From contig NZ_NEUE01000250.1 of assembly GCF_002910905.1 (NCBI RefSeq), forward strand, positions 1-64,000: 64,000 bases of DNA, in the 5' to 3' direction. The DNA is from Streptomyces sp. SM11 (GTDB lineage: Bacteria; Actinomycetota; Actinomycetes; Streptomycetales; Streptomycetaceae). The translations under genes and the position numbers were made by a program. The number at the start of each line of letters is the position of its first letter. Position 1 is the stretch's first letter. The notes beneath the pieces are model-generated. The model did not search any database. It saw only the letters and a list, made by a program, of their open reading frames with translations, and was not told the DNA's origin. Shown here piece after piece: positions 54,236-63,457 of this stretch.

Positions 54236-55184
54236 TCTCACACTGACCCTGTTCATCGCGGTGCCGCTCTCCCTGGCGCTGGCCTGGCGCGCATCCCTGT
54301 ACGTCACCGTCCTGCTGGCCCTCATCGCCCTCATCGGCACCGCCACCCTGGTCCGCGACCAGGCCGGCCGCGCCGCGGCCCGGTTCGACGCGCTCGGGGC
54401 GCTGCTGAGCACGTTCGGGGTCGCTGCCCTCGTCCACGGCTTCAGCCAGTCCGTGGAGATAGGCTGGGGAACTCCCCTCACGTCCCTCACCCTCACCCTC
54501 GGCATCGTCCTGCTTGCGGCCTTCGCCCGGCGGCAGTCGAGGGCGACAAGCCTGCTCCTGCCGCCCGACGCGGCCAGGAACCGCGACGGTTTCGGCGCGT
54601 TGCTCACCTTGTTCCTGACCGGGCTCGCCCTGGCGGCCGTGGCGCCGTTCCTCGGTGGATTCCTCAGCTCCGTCGGCCCGCTGCCGTCCCTTGCCGCCTT
54701 CCTGTTGATGACGGGTTCGTTCCTCATCGGCTCCTTGGCCGTCTCCGCCCGGCTGCTGCCCCGCATCGGGCCCAGGGCTCTGCTGGTGCCGGGTCTCCTG
54801 GTCGCGGCGGTCGGGGTGCTGCTCATCCTGCTGGCCGAGGACTCCGTCTCCGGCGCCTTCCCCAACATGATCTGTCTCAGCCTCGGCCTGGGCATGGCCG
54901 GCACGGTGCTCTACTCGACCGTCGCGGACGGCAGCGCCGCGCCGGGCCCCGGAGGGCGGTCCGGCCTCGTCGTGGTGAACCAGCACGTGGGCAGTGAGCT
55001 CGGAATCGCACTGCTCTACGGGGCGACGGCGGCGTCCCACCTGGCCGGCGACCACCCCGTACTCGTCTACGGGGCGGCCGGGGCCCTGGCGGTCGCGGCG
55101 CTGCTGGGCGGGCTGCTGATCAAGGGCCCGGCGAGGAGTGGCACCCCCGCCGAGCCCTGGGCGGCCCCGACCCTGCCGGGCTAG
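54236..55184 (+). pseudogene. MFS (DHA2) exporter, N-terminal part missing
   Basis: About 315 residues of a 14-helix DHA2 transporter, beginning within a loop/helix (LTLFIAVPLSLALAWRASLY) and running to the stop at 55184. Later helices are seen: LLALIALIGTATLV, GLALAAVAPFLGGFLSSVG, LPGLLVAAVGVLLILL-like, SGLVVVNQHVGSELGIALLY and AGALAVAALLGGLLI. The first ~170 residues with the drug/proton motifs are gone. No start codon or ribosome site at the break. Probably inactive. Confidence 0.8.
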
Positions 55185-55188
55185 GAGG

Positions 55189-56760
55189 TCAGACCCCCGC
55201 AGGCGTCTTCGCCGGGGAGCCCGGGTCCGTGCCGGGGCCTTCGGGGCCGCCCGTCGATGCCGCGTCCGGTGCCGGGTGCGGGCCGCCGGTGGCGGCGACG
55301 GTGGACGGGGCCGGTTCCTGGGAGACGTTGAACTCGGCCAGCAGGTCCTTGCCGAAGCCGAAGAAGTACGTCGCGACGAACCCGGCGACGTAGCCGACGA
55401 GCAGACCGCCCGCGTAGACCGCGATCGTCGAGCCCAGGCCGTGGTTGCCGTCCAGGAGGGGGAACAGGGCCCAGCCGGACGGGCCGATGGCCGTCGAACC
55501 GACCGTGTCGCCGAGCTGGTTGAACAGGCCGACGAAGCCGCCGCCGAACGCGCCGCCGACGCACGCCGTGATGAACGGGCGGCCGAGCGGGAGCGACACT
55601 CCGTAGATCAGGGGTTCGCCGACGCCCAGCAGGCCCGCCGGGAGGGCGGACTTGATGGTGCGGCGGATCGACTCGTTGCGGGGGAGGCGGAAGTAGACGG
55701 CCATGGCCGCGCCCACCTGGCCCGCACCGGCCATCGCCAGGATCGGGAGCAGGACCGTGTAGCCCTGCTGCTCGATGAGCGTGGTGTGGATCGGGATCAG
55801 CGCCTGGTGCAGGCCCAGCATCACCAGGGGGAGGAACAGGCCGCCCAGGACGAAGCCCGCGCCCGCGCCGCCGTTGGACAGCAGCCAGTCGGCGAACGTA
55901 CCGATCGCGGATGACACCTCACCGGCCACGTACATCAGTCCGAAGATCGTCACCAGGCCGGAGACCAGCACCGTCAGGGTCGGGGTGACCAGGACGTCCA
56001 GCGCCTCCGGAACCCACCGGCGGCACCACTTCTCCACGTACACCGCGAGGACCGCCGCGCACAGCGCACCGAGCACACCGCCCTGGCCGGGGGAGAGGGG
56101 CTGGCCGAAGGCGTCGATGTTCGCGACGCCCGGGAAGACGATGATCGCCGCCACCGCACCGCCCAGGATCGGTGTACCGCCGAACTCCTTCGCCGTGTTG
56201 TATCCCACGAACACCGCGATCAGCGCCATGAAACCGGACGCCATCGCCGCCAGCGCGGGCGTCACGGCGGGCAGCCACTCCAGGTTCACCAGCAGGCCGT
56301 TGAGGCCCGCGATGATTCCGCAGCCGATGAGCGCCGGGATCAGCGGTACGAAGATGTTGGCGATCTTGCGTAGGAAGAGCTTGAACGGGGTGGCGTTCTT
56401 CGCCTTCTGCCGCGCCTTGATCGCCGCGCCCTGCGTCGCCAGCTCCTCGGAGGAGAGGGCGGTGGCGTTCCCCGGGGCCGGGGCCGGTGCGGCCTCGCGG
56501 GCCTCCTCGACCAGCTGCTCGAACTCCGGCGTGACCCGGGCGACCGTGCCCGGACCCAGCACGATCTGGTACGTGTCGTCCTCGACGACGCCCATCACGG
56601 CGGGCAGGGCCTTCAACGCCTCGTCGTCGACGAGGGACCGGTCGTGCAGCCCGAGGCGGAGCCGGGTCATGCAGTGGGCGATGGAGGCGACGTTCGCCCC
56701 GCCGCCGACGAGCGGCAGGATCGCGGCGGCGGTGGCGCGGTTCTTGTCTTCAGTGGCCAT
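55189..56760 (-). CDS. murP: PTS EIIBC component, MurP-like (MurNAc transporter)
   Basis: A 523-residue PTS permease from ATG 56760. The EIIB domain has the phospho-Cys30 in VASIAHCMTRLRLGL. After a Pro/Ala linker the EIIC domain spans about ten membrane segments, with LIPALIGCGIIAGLNGLLV, FVGYNTAKEFGGTPI, LHQALIPIHTTLIEQ and the GVGEPLIYGVSLPLG substrate motif. The next genes on this strand order, murQ and an RpiR regulator, point to N-acetylmuramic acid. EIIA is expected elsewhere (Crr). A low-complexity tail of 40 residues follows. Confidence 0.9.
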   Translation of the reverse strand: MATEDKNRATAAAILPLVGGGANVASIAHCMTRLRLGLHDRSLVDDEALKALPAVMGVVEDDTYQIVLGPGTVARVTPEFEQLVEEAREAAPAPAPGNATALSSEELATQGAAIKARQKAKNATPFKLFLRKIANIFVPLIPALIGCGIIAGLNGLLVNLEWLPAVTPALAAMASGFMALIAVFVGYNTAKEFGGTPILGGAVAAIIVFPGVANIDAFGQPLSPGQGGVLGALCAAVLAVYVEKWCRRWVPEALDVLVTPTLTVLVSGLVTIFGLMYVAGEVSSAIGTFADWLLSNGGAGAGFVLGGLFLPLVMLGLHQALIPIHTTLIEQQGYTVLLPILAMAGAGQVGAAMAVYFRLPRNESIRRTIKSALPAGLLGVGEPLIYGVSLPLGRPFITACVGGAFGGGFVGLFNQLGDTVGSTAIGPSGWALFPLLDGNHGLGSTIAVYAGGLLVGYVAGFVATYFFGFGKDLLAEFNVSQEPAPSTVAATGGPHPAPDAASTGGPEGPGTDPGSPAKTPAGV

Positions 56761-56809
56761 GGTGCTCGGTGCCTTGCTGTGCGGGGGGTGGGGTGGGCGC
56801 CCGGGTGGG

Positions 56810-57811
56810 TCAGGTGGTGCGGACCGCTGCGAGGGCGGAGCGGAGGTGCCCGTCGGACTCGGTCAGGAGCCGGGTGGCGGTGGCACCGTCGACTCCGCCG
56901 AGGATGGCGAGGATCGCGTTCTTGACCTCGCCGTCGGTGGCGGCGAGCGCGGCCTCGATCTCGGCGTCGGACGCGCCGGTGGCCAGGGAGACGATGTGCC
57001 GGGAGCGGGCGCGCAGCTTCTCGTTGGAAGCGCGGACGTCGACCATGAGATTCCCGTACGTCTTGCCGAGCCGGACCATCGTGATCGTCGAGATCATGTT
57101 GAGGACCAGCTTCTGCGCCGTGCCCGCCTTCAGCCGGGTCGAGCCGGTGAGCAGCTCGGGGCCGGTGACGATCTCCAGGCCGTGTTCCGCCGCTGCGGCG
57201 AGCGCCGAGTCCCCGTTGCAGGAGAGCCCGATGGTCAGGGCGCCCTGCGCGCGGGCGTGCTCGACCGCGCCGATCGCGTACGGCGTGCGGCCGGAGGCGG
57301 AGATGCCGACCACCGTGTCGTCGGCGCCCAGCTTCAGCGCGTCCAGGTCGGCGGCGGCCAGTTCCTTGCTGTCCTCCGCGCCCTCGACGGCCGTGACCAT
57401 GGCGGAGGGGCCGCCCGCGATCAGGCCGATGACCTCGGACGGGTCGGTGTTGAAGGTGGGCGGGCACTCACTGGCGTCCAGCACCCCGAGGCGGCCCGCG
57501 GTGCCCGCGCCCGCGTAGATCAGCCGGCCGCCGCGGGCCATGCGCTCGGCGGTGGCGTCGATGGCCGCGGCGATCTGCGGCAGCCGCTCGGCGACGGCGG
57601 CCGGGACGGTGGTGTCCTCGCCGTTCATGATCCGGGCGATCTCCTGGGTGGCCAGCCGGTCGATCTCGGCCAGCTCGGGGCGGAAGGCCTCGGTGGTGAG
57701 GGTGGCCAGCTGGGCGCGGAGTTCGCCGTAGGTCTGGGAGGAGCCGGGGGCGCCGGTGGAGCCGGTGGAGTCGGTAGTGCTGTCGGTGTTCGCGTCGGTG
57801 GTGGAGGTCAT
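56810..57811 (-). CDS. murQ: N-acetylmuramic acid 6-phosphate etherase
   Basis: A 333-residue SIS-domain enzyme. I chose ATG 57811 because the frame further up has no coding character. Residues 95-290 hold GGRLIYAGAGTAGRLGVLDA, SECPPTFNTDPSEVIGLIAG, GISASGRTPYAIGAVEHARA and KPRA-like GTAQKLVLNMISTITM. MurQ cleaves the lactyl ether of MurNAc-6-phosphate, giving GlcNAc-6-phosphate and lactate. It stands between murP and the RpiR regulator in one direction, a peptidoglycan-recycling operon. Confidence 0.95.
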   Translation of the reverse strand: MTSTTDANTDSTTDSTGSTGAPGSSQTYGELRAQLATLTTEAFRPELAEIDRLATQEIARIMNGEDTTVPAAVAERLPQIAAAIDATAERMARGGRLIYAGAGTAGRLGVLDASECPPTFNTDPSEVIGLIAGGPSAMVTAVEGAEDSKELAAADLDALKLGADDTVVGISASGRTPYAIGAVEHARAQGALTIGLSCNGDSALAAAAEHGLEIVTGPELLTGSTRLKAGTAQKLVLNMISTITMVRLGKTYGNLMVDVRASNEKLRARSRHIVSLATGASDAEIEAALAATDGEVKNAILAILGGVDGATATRLLTESDGHLRSALAAVRTT

Positions 57812-57876
57812 GGGGTGCGGCTCTGCTTTCTCGGTCTCGTACGCGTACGGGTGGTGCACGGCCCGCTACGGGGCGG

Positions 57877-58794
57877 TCAGCGGGTGCGGGGGTCGTGGCG
57901 GTGGGCGAGCGCCTCGTAGGAGGCGGCCAGGGCGGGTGCGGCGGTCTCGTACGTCCGCTGCGCGACGCCTATGAACAGGCAGTCCACGACGAGCAGCTGG
58001 CTCGTGCGGCTCGACATGGCGGCGGGGCGCAGCTCGCTCTCGCGCGCGGTGGACGTGGTCAGCACATGGTCCGCGTACTGCGATACGGGCCCGTCGGGCC
58101 GTCCGGTGATCGCGATCGTCGTCGCCCCGCGGTCGAAGGCGACCCGCAGTGGCTCGATGACGTCGCCGGTGGAGCCGGAGTGCGTGATCGCGATCGCCAC
58201 GTCGCCGCTGCGCAGCTGCACGGCGTTGGTCACCGCGAGGTGCGGGTCCATGTGGGCGTGGGCGATGAGGCCGATGCGAAGCAGCTTCTGCGCGAGGTCC
58301 TGGCCGACGAGGGAGGACGCCCCGACGCCGTAGACGTCGATGCGGCGGGCGGTCGAGGCGGCGGCGACGGCGGCCCCCAGCTGTACGGTGTCGAGCCCGG
58401 CTGCGGTGTCGGCGAGGGTCTGCTGCTCGTCGTGGGCGAGCTTGGCGACCACGTCGGCGATCGGGTCGTCCACCGCGATGTCGGCGGTGACGGCGGGGGC
58501 CCGGCCGGACTCCTGGTGCGCGGCGAGGCCGGCCAGTGCGAGGCGCAGGTCCCGGTAGCCCGGGTAGCCGAGGAGGCGCGAGGTGCGGACGACGGTGGCT
58601 TCACTGGTGCCGGTGAGCTCGGCGAGACCGGTGACGGTGAGGGCGGCGCAGCCGGCCGGGTCGCTCGCCACGGCTTCGGCGACCAGCTGCATCGAACGGG
58701 TCATGGAGGGGGCGAGGGTCCGGACCTTGGCGGCGAGGGCCGCGGGAGCCGGCGGGGATTCGCCGCTGAAAACTTCCTTCACGTCTCGGGTCAC
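57877..58794 (-). CDS. RpiR-family regulator of MurNAc use (MurR-like)
   Basis: A 305-residue regulator from GTG 58794. The RpiR HTH is VTGLAELTGTSEATVVRTSR, LLGYPGYRDLRLALAGL. The SIS sugar-phosphate domain has DVYGVGASSLVGQDLAQKL and IAITHSGSTGDVIEPLRVA. It would sense MurNAc-6-P or a related ester. It is the first gene of the run murR-murQ-murP. A palindrome directly upstream (58798-58812) is the probable binding site, overlapping the likely start of the mRNA. Confidence 0.92.
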   Translation of the reverse strand: MTRDVKEVFSGESPPAPAALAAKVRTLAPSMTRSMQLVAEAVASDPAGCAALTVTGLAELTGTSEATVVRTSRLLGYPGYRDLRLALAGLAAHQESGRAPAVTADIAVDDPIADVVAKLAHDEQQTLADTAAGLDTVQLGAAVAAASTARRIDVYGVGASSLVGQDLAQKLLRIGLIAHAHMDPHLAVTNAVQLRSGDVAIAITHSGSTGDVIEPLRVAFDRGATTIAITGRPDGPVSQYADHVLTTSTARESELRPAAMSSRTSQLLVVDCLFIGVAQRTYETAAPALAASYEALAHRHDPRTR

Positions 58795-58797
58795 ATC

Positions 58798-58812
58798 TGA
58801 AAGATATTTTCA
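58798..58812. promoter_or_regulatory. Candidate MurR/RpiR operator
   Basis: TGAAAGATATTTTCA: TGAAA arms around a five-base centre, three bases before the regulator GTG. AT-rich and symmetric in GC-rich DNA. It matches the usual TGAAA/TTTCA pattern of RpiR sites. Confidence 0.7.
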
Positions 58813-58898
58813 ACCAGGGTGTCCGTCAACCCCCCTTTGGTCCCTGCCTCTGGCGGCCTCCGAGAGATCGCCCCCTCGTACGGGCGCACAATGGGGGC

Positions 58899-59267
58899 AT
58901 GGAGTTGAACACCCTGGAGCAGTCCCTGCACACCGCCCGCGCGCTCGTGATGGCCGATCTGGCGGCGGGCGATGTCGCCGAGGCGGACGTCGTCTCGCTG
59001 GTCGAGGACGCGGTGACCCACCGGCGGTGGTGGGTGGAGCAGTGGCCCGAGGGCGCGGAGTTCGTGGCCGGACTGGTCGCCCAGGACGTGCAGGACGCGC
59101 TGCTGGAGCGGTACGGGCGGTGGCCGCTGTGCCCCGTCTGCACCGAGGAGGAGCCACACGCGCTGGACGTGGAGCCGGAGCTCGGTCCCGACCCGCACTG
59201 GGTGTGCACCAAAGCGGCCGTGGCGGTGGCGCCGGTGGGGGCGCTGGGCGGGGCGCTGCGGCGGTGA
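58899..59267 (+). CDS. Conserved hypothetical protein
   Basis: A 122-residue protein from ATG 58899, which is six bases after CACAAT (possible -10, leaderless). N-terminal helices LEQSLHTARALVMADLAAG and VSLVEDAVTHRRWWVEQWPE, then LCPVCTEEEPHALDVEPE with a CPVC pair, and a final WVCTKAAVAVAPVGA. It resembles small zinc-ribbon-like conserved Streptomyces proteins. Its stop overlaps the DUF4031 gene start (GTGA), so the two are coupled. Confidence 0.8.
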   Translation: MELNTLEQSLHTARALVMADLAAGDVAEADVVSLVEDAVTHRRWWVEQWPEGAEFVAGLVAQDVQDALLERYGRWPLCPVCTEEEPHALDVEPELGPDPHWVCTKAAVAVAPVGALGGALRR

Positions 59268-59539
59268 CGGTCTATATCGACCCGCCCACCTGGCCCGGAC
59301 ACGGCCGCCTCTGGTCGCACCTGGTCAGCGACGTGTCGTTCGAGGAGCTGCACGCCTTCGCCGCCGCGATCGGCTGCCCGCCGCGCGCCTTCGAGCGCGA
59401 TCACTACGACGTGCCGGAGGCGCACTACGCGGACGCCGTACGGGCCGGAGCGCGGGAGATCGGCTCGAAGGAGCTGGTCCGGCGCCTCACGGCCGCGGGG
59501 CTCCGGAGGCCGAAGGGCCGGCCGGCGCCGGGGCGTTGA
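59264..59539 (+). CDS. DUF4031 domain protein
   Basis: A 91-residue protein from GTG 59264. It shows the full DUF4031 pattern: VTVYIDPPTWPGHGRLWSHL, VSDVSFEELHAFAAAIGCP, RAFERDHYDVPEAHYADAV and a basic tail. The function of the family is not known. Coupled with the preceding gene by a four-base overlap. Confidence 0.88.
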   Translation: MTVYIDPPTWPGHGRLWSHLVSDVSFEELHAFAAAIGCPPRAFERDHYDVPEAHYADAVRAGAREIGSKELVRRLTAAGLRRPKGRPAPGR

Positions 59540-59720
59540 CGGGGCGGTGGGGTGGATGCGGATCGGGGCCGGGACACGGAACAGCCCGGCCGACCGCTCT
59601 CGCCGGTCCTCGACGCCGTGTTCCTCGACGCCGTGTACGGGCCGGCCGCCCCGGCGGCCGAGCGCTGAGGCGGCTTGTGCCCTGTGTCCTGAGTCCTGAG
59701 GTTGCGGCCCGGACAGAGAG

Positions 59721-61052
59721 TTACGCGGGGGAGGGGCCCTGCGTCCCCGCCGCGCGGCCGGCCGTCCCGGCCCGCTCGGCGACGGGCACCCGCCCCTGCG
59801 GGCCGGTGTCCGCCGCACGCCCCGTTCCGGCCCCCGTGCTCTTCGCGATCAGCCGCGAGCGCGACCCGCCGCCCCCGCCGCCGCGCTGGAGGTGCAGCGC
59901 CACCCCCACCGCCGCCAGGGCCAGGGCCGTCATGGCCGCGCCCGCCCAGGCCGTGGACGCGAAGCCGAAGTCCAGGTCGATCACCGTGCCGCCGAGCCAC
60001 GGGCCGCTCGTGTTGCCCAGGTTGAACGCCGCCGTCGTGGTGGCTCCGGCCAGCGTCGGGGCGGCCCCGGCCACGTTGAACATCCGGGCGTTCAGAGCGG
60101 GGGCCGTGAAGAAGGCGGACAGACCCAGCAGGAACGCCAGCGCGACGACCGCGATCTGGCTGGACGCGAACAGGGCCAGTGCTACCAGGAACACCGTCGA
60201 CGCCGTGATGCCGCTCAGCAGCACCCCGAAGAGGTGGGCGTCCGCGACCCGGCCGCCGATCACCGTACCGATGAGCGCGCCCGCCCCGAACAGGCCGAGG
60301 ATCCACGGCACCCAGCCCGAGTCGAGGCCCGCCACGTCCGTGAGCAGCGGCGCCAGGTAGCTGAACGAGCAGAACACCCCGCCCGCCGCGAGCGCGGTGA
60401 TCACGATGGCCAGCCAGACCTGCCGGTCCCGGTAGATCGCCAGCTCCCGCTTCAGCTCGGGCTTCCTCTCGGGCAGCGGGATGTGCGGGATGCGTGTGGC
60501 GACGCCGACCAGGGCCACCGCGGAGGCCGCGCCGACCGCCCAGAAAGCCGAACGCCAGCCGAGGTGCTCGCCGAGGAAGGCCCCCAGCGGCACGCCCAGC
60601 ACGTTCGCGACGGACAGGCCGCCGATCATCACGGCCATCGCCCGTGCCCGCGCGTTCACCGGGACCATCGCGATGGCCACGGCCGCGCCGACCGCCCAGA
60701 AGCCCGCACAGGCGAATGCGCTCACCACCCGGGAGACGAAGAGGATCTCGTACGTCGGGGCCAGCGCACCGGCGATCTGGCCGAGGCCGAACACCGAGAT
60801 CAGCACGATCAGCGTGGTGCGGCGCGGCAGTCGGAGCGTGGCGACGGCCAGCAGCGGAGCGCCGACCACCATGCCGATCGCGAACGCGGATATGAGGAGG
60901 CCGGCCTGCGGGATCGACACGTTCATGTCGTCGGCGATCGGCGGGAGCAGGCCCGACAGCATGAACTCGCTGGTGCCGAGTGCGAAGACCGAGAGGCCGA
61001 GAATGTATACGGCCAGCGGCATGGGAGCGCGGCGGGAGGGAGAGTCGGGCAT
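59721..61052 (-). CDS. MFS drug exporter (DHA1, Cmx/CmlR-like)
   Basis: A 443-residue transporter from ATG 61052 (GGGAGGAG upstream). Twelve membrane helices. Motifs: GTSEFMLSGLLPPIADDMNV in helix 1, VVGAPLLAVATLRLPRR (motif A), SRVVSAFACAGFWAVGAAVA and VNARARAMAVMIGGLSVANV (motif C-like). This is the chloramphenicol-exporter-like DHA1 group; the substrate is unknown. A 45-residue low-complexity tail follows the last helix. Upstream lies a pair of direct repeats. Confidence 0.9.
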   Translation of the reverse strand: MPDSPSRRAPMPLAVYILGLSVFALGTSEFMLSGLLPPIADDMNVSIPQAGLLISAFAIGMVVGAPLLAVATLRLPRRTTLIVLISVFGLGQIAGALAPTYEILFVSRVVSAFACAGFWAVGAAVAIAMVPVNARARAMAVMIGGLSVANVLGVPLGAFLGEHLGWRSAFWAVGAASAVALVGVATRIPHIPLPERKPELKRELAIYRDRQVWLAIVITALAAGGVFCSFSYLAPLLTDVAGLDSGWVPWILGLFGAGALIGTVIGGRVADAHLFGVLLSGITASTVFLVALALFASSQIAVVALAFLLGLSAFFTAPALNARMFNVAGAAPTLAGATTTAAFNLGNTSGPWLGGTVIDLDFGFASTAWAGAAMTALALAAVGVALHLQRGGGGGGSRSRLIAKSTGAGTGRAADTGPQGRVPVAERAGTAGRAAGTQGPSPA

Positions 61053-61095
61053 GACTCCTCCCAACGCCGGGGAACGCCTCGGCATTCCCCGCCGC

Positions 61096-61166
61096 CGGGG
61101 AGGAACACGCCCGTTACGACGCCTTCGCATGGACCGGCGGCGGGGAGGAGCACGCCCGTTACGACG
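61096..61166. repeat. Two 26-bp direct repeats
   Basis: cggggaggaacacgcccgtt and on to acgacg (61096-61121) and again, with one mismatch, at 61141-61166, 45 bases apart. They lie between the MFS start and the beta-propeller lipoprotein stop. Confidence 0.9.
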
Positions 61167-61172
61167 TCCCCG

Positions 61173-62408
61173 TCACACGGGAAGGGCGTGCAGCTTCTTG
61201 CCGTGCAGGGCGAAGACGCGCTTGCCGTCGGTGGCGATCAGCCATGCGTGGTAGTCGCCGGACTTGTCGTTGAACGTCCAGCGCAGGGCGCCGGTCTTGG
61301 CGTCGAAGGCGTGGACGCCGCCCTTCTTGTCGAGGTCGGTGGCTCCGTAGAGGGTGCCGCCCACCGTGACGAACTGCCGCGGCACCTGCGCGCCCGCGTC
61401 CTTGAGGGCCGTTGACTGCCAGACCTTCTTGCCGGTCGCCGGGTCGATCGCCCACAGCGACCGGCCGCTGTCCGCGATGTAGAGCACGTCCCCCAGGAGG
61501 GTCGGCTCCCGGAAGGAGGTGAACCGCTCGGTCTCCACGGACCACTTCTCGGACCCGTCGGACAGCGCGAACGCCTGGAGCCGCTGCCCCTGCGGGACGA
61601 TCACCAGGTCCTGGTGGACGGCGAAGGGGCCGTAGCTCGTCTTCGTCGTCTTGTGCGTCCACACCTGCCGGCCGGTGGCGGTGTCGCGGACCGTGAGGTT
61701 CTTCTTGAAGTCGGTGTAGACGAGGTAACGGCCCTGCACGACGGCGTGCACACCGTTCTGCTGGGTGCCGAGGTCGCGCTGTTCCTTCCAGACGACCTTG
61801 CCCGTGCTGCTGTTCAGCGCGGCGATCACGTTGGTGCGGGACGAGTGGTCGGCCTCCAGGATCTCGGCGATGACGTACACCTGCTCCGCGTCCACCGCGA
61901 TCGGCCGTGGCTGCCGGTACTCCTTGCCCAGGTGGCTGCGCCAGGCCTCCTTGCCGGACCCCGGTACGTAGCCGATGACGTTGCCGTCGTACTTGCCGCT
62001 GGCCAGATACAGGGTGCCGTCGCCCAGCAGCAACGGCGCACCGGGCACCGCGCCGCCCGGCAGCGACCACCGCTCCTTGCCGGTCGCGCCGTCGAGGGCG
62101 GCCAGCGGATCGCCGCTCGCGATCACCACGCCGTCCGCGGCCAGCAGCTCGTCGTTGTCCCCGTAGGTCTGCGCCGACGTCGTCCTCGTCCACAGCGGCT
62201 CGGGGGCCCGGCCGTCCTCGGGCGCCTTGCCGTCCTCGGGAGAAGCGCTGCGCGGCGGCGGTGTGCTGCTTTCGCCGCCGGTCGCGAGCTCGTCCTCGCA
62301 GCCGGTCAGCCCGGCCCCGAGCGCCGCCATGGTGAGACCGCCCCCGGCCAGACGCAGTATTCGCCGCCGGGAAGATCTGCCGACCGTCGTGCCGTATCCC
62401 TTGGACAT
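61173..62408 (-). CDS. PQQ-like beta-propeller lipoprotein
   Basis: A 411-residue protein from ATG 62408. The N-terminus has a twin-arginine-like SSRRRILRLAGGG and the lipobox GAGLTGCEDE, then a Ser/Pro-rich linker. The rest is a seven- or eight-bladed PQQ-type propeller with tryptophan-docking repeats such as DGATGKERWSLPGGAV, SSTGKVVWKEQRDLGTQ, DTATGRQVWTHKTTK, DPATGKKVWQSTALKD and DAKTGALRWTFND. No catalytic residue set is seen. It is probably an extracytoplasmic scaffold related to the periplasmic domains of Streptomyces Ser/Thr kinases. Confidence 0.9.
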   Translation of the reverse strand: MSKGYGTTVGRSSRRRILRLAGGGLTMAALGAGLTGCEDELATGGESSTPPPRSASPEDGKAPEDGRAPEPLWTRTTSAQTYGDNDELLAADGVVIASGDPLAALDGATGKERWSLPGGAVPGAPLLLGDGTLYLASGKYDGNVIGYVPGSGKEAWRSHLGKEYRQPRPIAVDAEQVYVIAEILEADHSSRTNVIAALNSSTGKVVWKEQRDLGTQQNGVHAVVQGRYLVYTDFKKNLTVRDTATGRQVWTHKTTKTSYGPFAVHQDLVIVPQGQRLQAFALSDGSEKWSVETERFTSFREPTLLGDVLYIADSGRSLWAIDPATGKKVWQSTALKDAGAQVPRQFVTVGGTLYGATDLDKKGGVHAFDAKTGALRWTFNDKSGDYHAWLIATDGKRVFALHGKKLHALPV

Positions 62409-62611
62409 TTCGCCTTACCCTCGTGGAGTCGTATGAGCGGAAAGATGAACGGGCTGCCCTTGCGGAGCATGTGCATCTGCGATGCGAGACGTTAGCCGCC
62501 GCTGGGCGTCCCCGGTCCGGCCAGGATTCGACCGGGACGACACCGTGAACGAACCGGAACATTTACCGGGTCGGCCGGGCCTGAGGTCAGCCGGAGCCGA
62601 CCGGACAGTCG

Positions 62612-62636
62612 GCTGGAGCTGGAGCTGGAGCTGGAG
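62612..62636. repeat. Hexanucleotide repeat
   Basis: Four units of GGAGCT/CTGGAG in a row in a non-coding stretch of about 250 bases (62409-62661). No gene or other structure is seen in that stretch. Confidence 0.8.
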
Positions 62637-62661
62637 CCGGAACCAGAACGGAGCCGGACAG

Positions 62662-63369
62662 TCAGCCGGAGCCGGGCCCGGACGACGTCAGCAGCTCCAG
62701 CTCCGTCGTCAGGTTGTGCCGGGCACGCGTCTCCCACTCCGCCGCACCGTACGGGGTCCGGAACAGCCGGGGCAGGTCCAGGAGTTGCCGCAGTACCGCC
62801 GCCCGGCCCTCCCGGAACGCCTCGTCCGGGACGAAGCCGTACTCCTCCCGGACCTGGGCCGCGTACGCCCCGTACTCCTGCGGGCCGCCCGCCAGGATCG
62901 CGAGGTCGGCGTCGCACAGCACCTCGCCGTTGCGGTCGCCGTCCGCCGGATCGTGCGTGACGGTGAGGCGGACCAGCCGGGCGACCTCCGCCACCGTCGT
63001 CTGCGGCACCCCCGCCTCGGGCAGCGCGCGTTCGGCGAGGGCGGCGCTGCGCTCCTCGTTCTCCGTCCGGTCGGGCCGGTACACCGCGTCGTGGAACCAG
63101 GCGGCGAGGCGAACCGCGTGCACGTCGTCGGCGTGGCTGGCCAGCCTGTCGATGCCGTCCAGGACGGTGACCAGGTGGGCGGTCGTGTGATACCGGCGCT
63201 GCGGCTCGGCCCAGCGGGCGAGGAGATTCGCGGCGTACGGCAGTGGATCGGGTCCTGGACCGCCGGCGCGGGCGGCGACGAGCGTGGCCCGCCAGCGGTC
63301 GTGGAGGGCGGCGTCGAGAGGAGCGGCGTCTCGGGAAGCGGCTTCGTGCGGGCGGGGGCTGTCCGTCAT
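62662..63369 (-). CDS. HD-domain phosphohydrolase-like protein
   Basis: A 235-residue protein from ATG 63369. Metal-binding HD pattern: YHTTAHLVTVLDGID, LAAWFHDAVYRPDRTENEER (His-Asp), VTHDPADGDRNGEVLCDADL. This family is often misnamed as an NMDA-receptor subunit-like protein in databases. Substrate unknown. Divergent from pxpA, with about 90 bases between the starts. Confidence 0.88.
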   Translation of the reverse strand: MTDSPRPHEAASRDAAPLDAALHDRWRATLVAARAGGPGPDPLPYAANLLARWAEPQRRYHTTAHLVTVLDGIDRLASHADDVHAVRLAAWFHDAVYRPDRTENEERSAALAERALPEAGVPQTTVAEVARLVRLTVTHDPADGDRNGEVLCDADLAILAGGPQEYGAYAAQVREEYGFVPDEAFREGRAAVLRQLLDLPRLFRTPYGAAEWETRARHNLTTELELLTSSGPGSG

Positions 63370-63422
63370 GGGACGACTCTAGGATGTGGGAGCGGCGCCC
63401 ATCCGCCCCCCCGGACCGCCCC

Positions 63423-63451
63423 TTGTCGCCCCGCTGAACTGCCATTACCGT
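63423..63451 (+). promoter_or_regulatory. Promoter of pxpA, probably leaderless
   Basis: -35 TTGTCG (63423-63428), 17 bases, -10 TACCGT (63446-63451), then six bases to GTG 63458. No Shine-Dalgarno. Confidence 0.7.
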
Positions 63452-63457
63452 GCGCCC

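Noticed and set aside
62600-62690. Hexamer repeat as regulatory element
   Set aside because: Short simple-sequence repeat in a non-coding stretch; nothing links it to a promoter.
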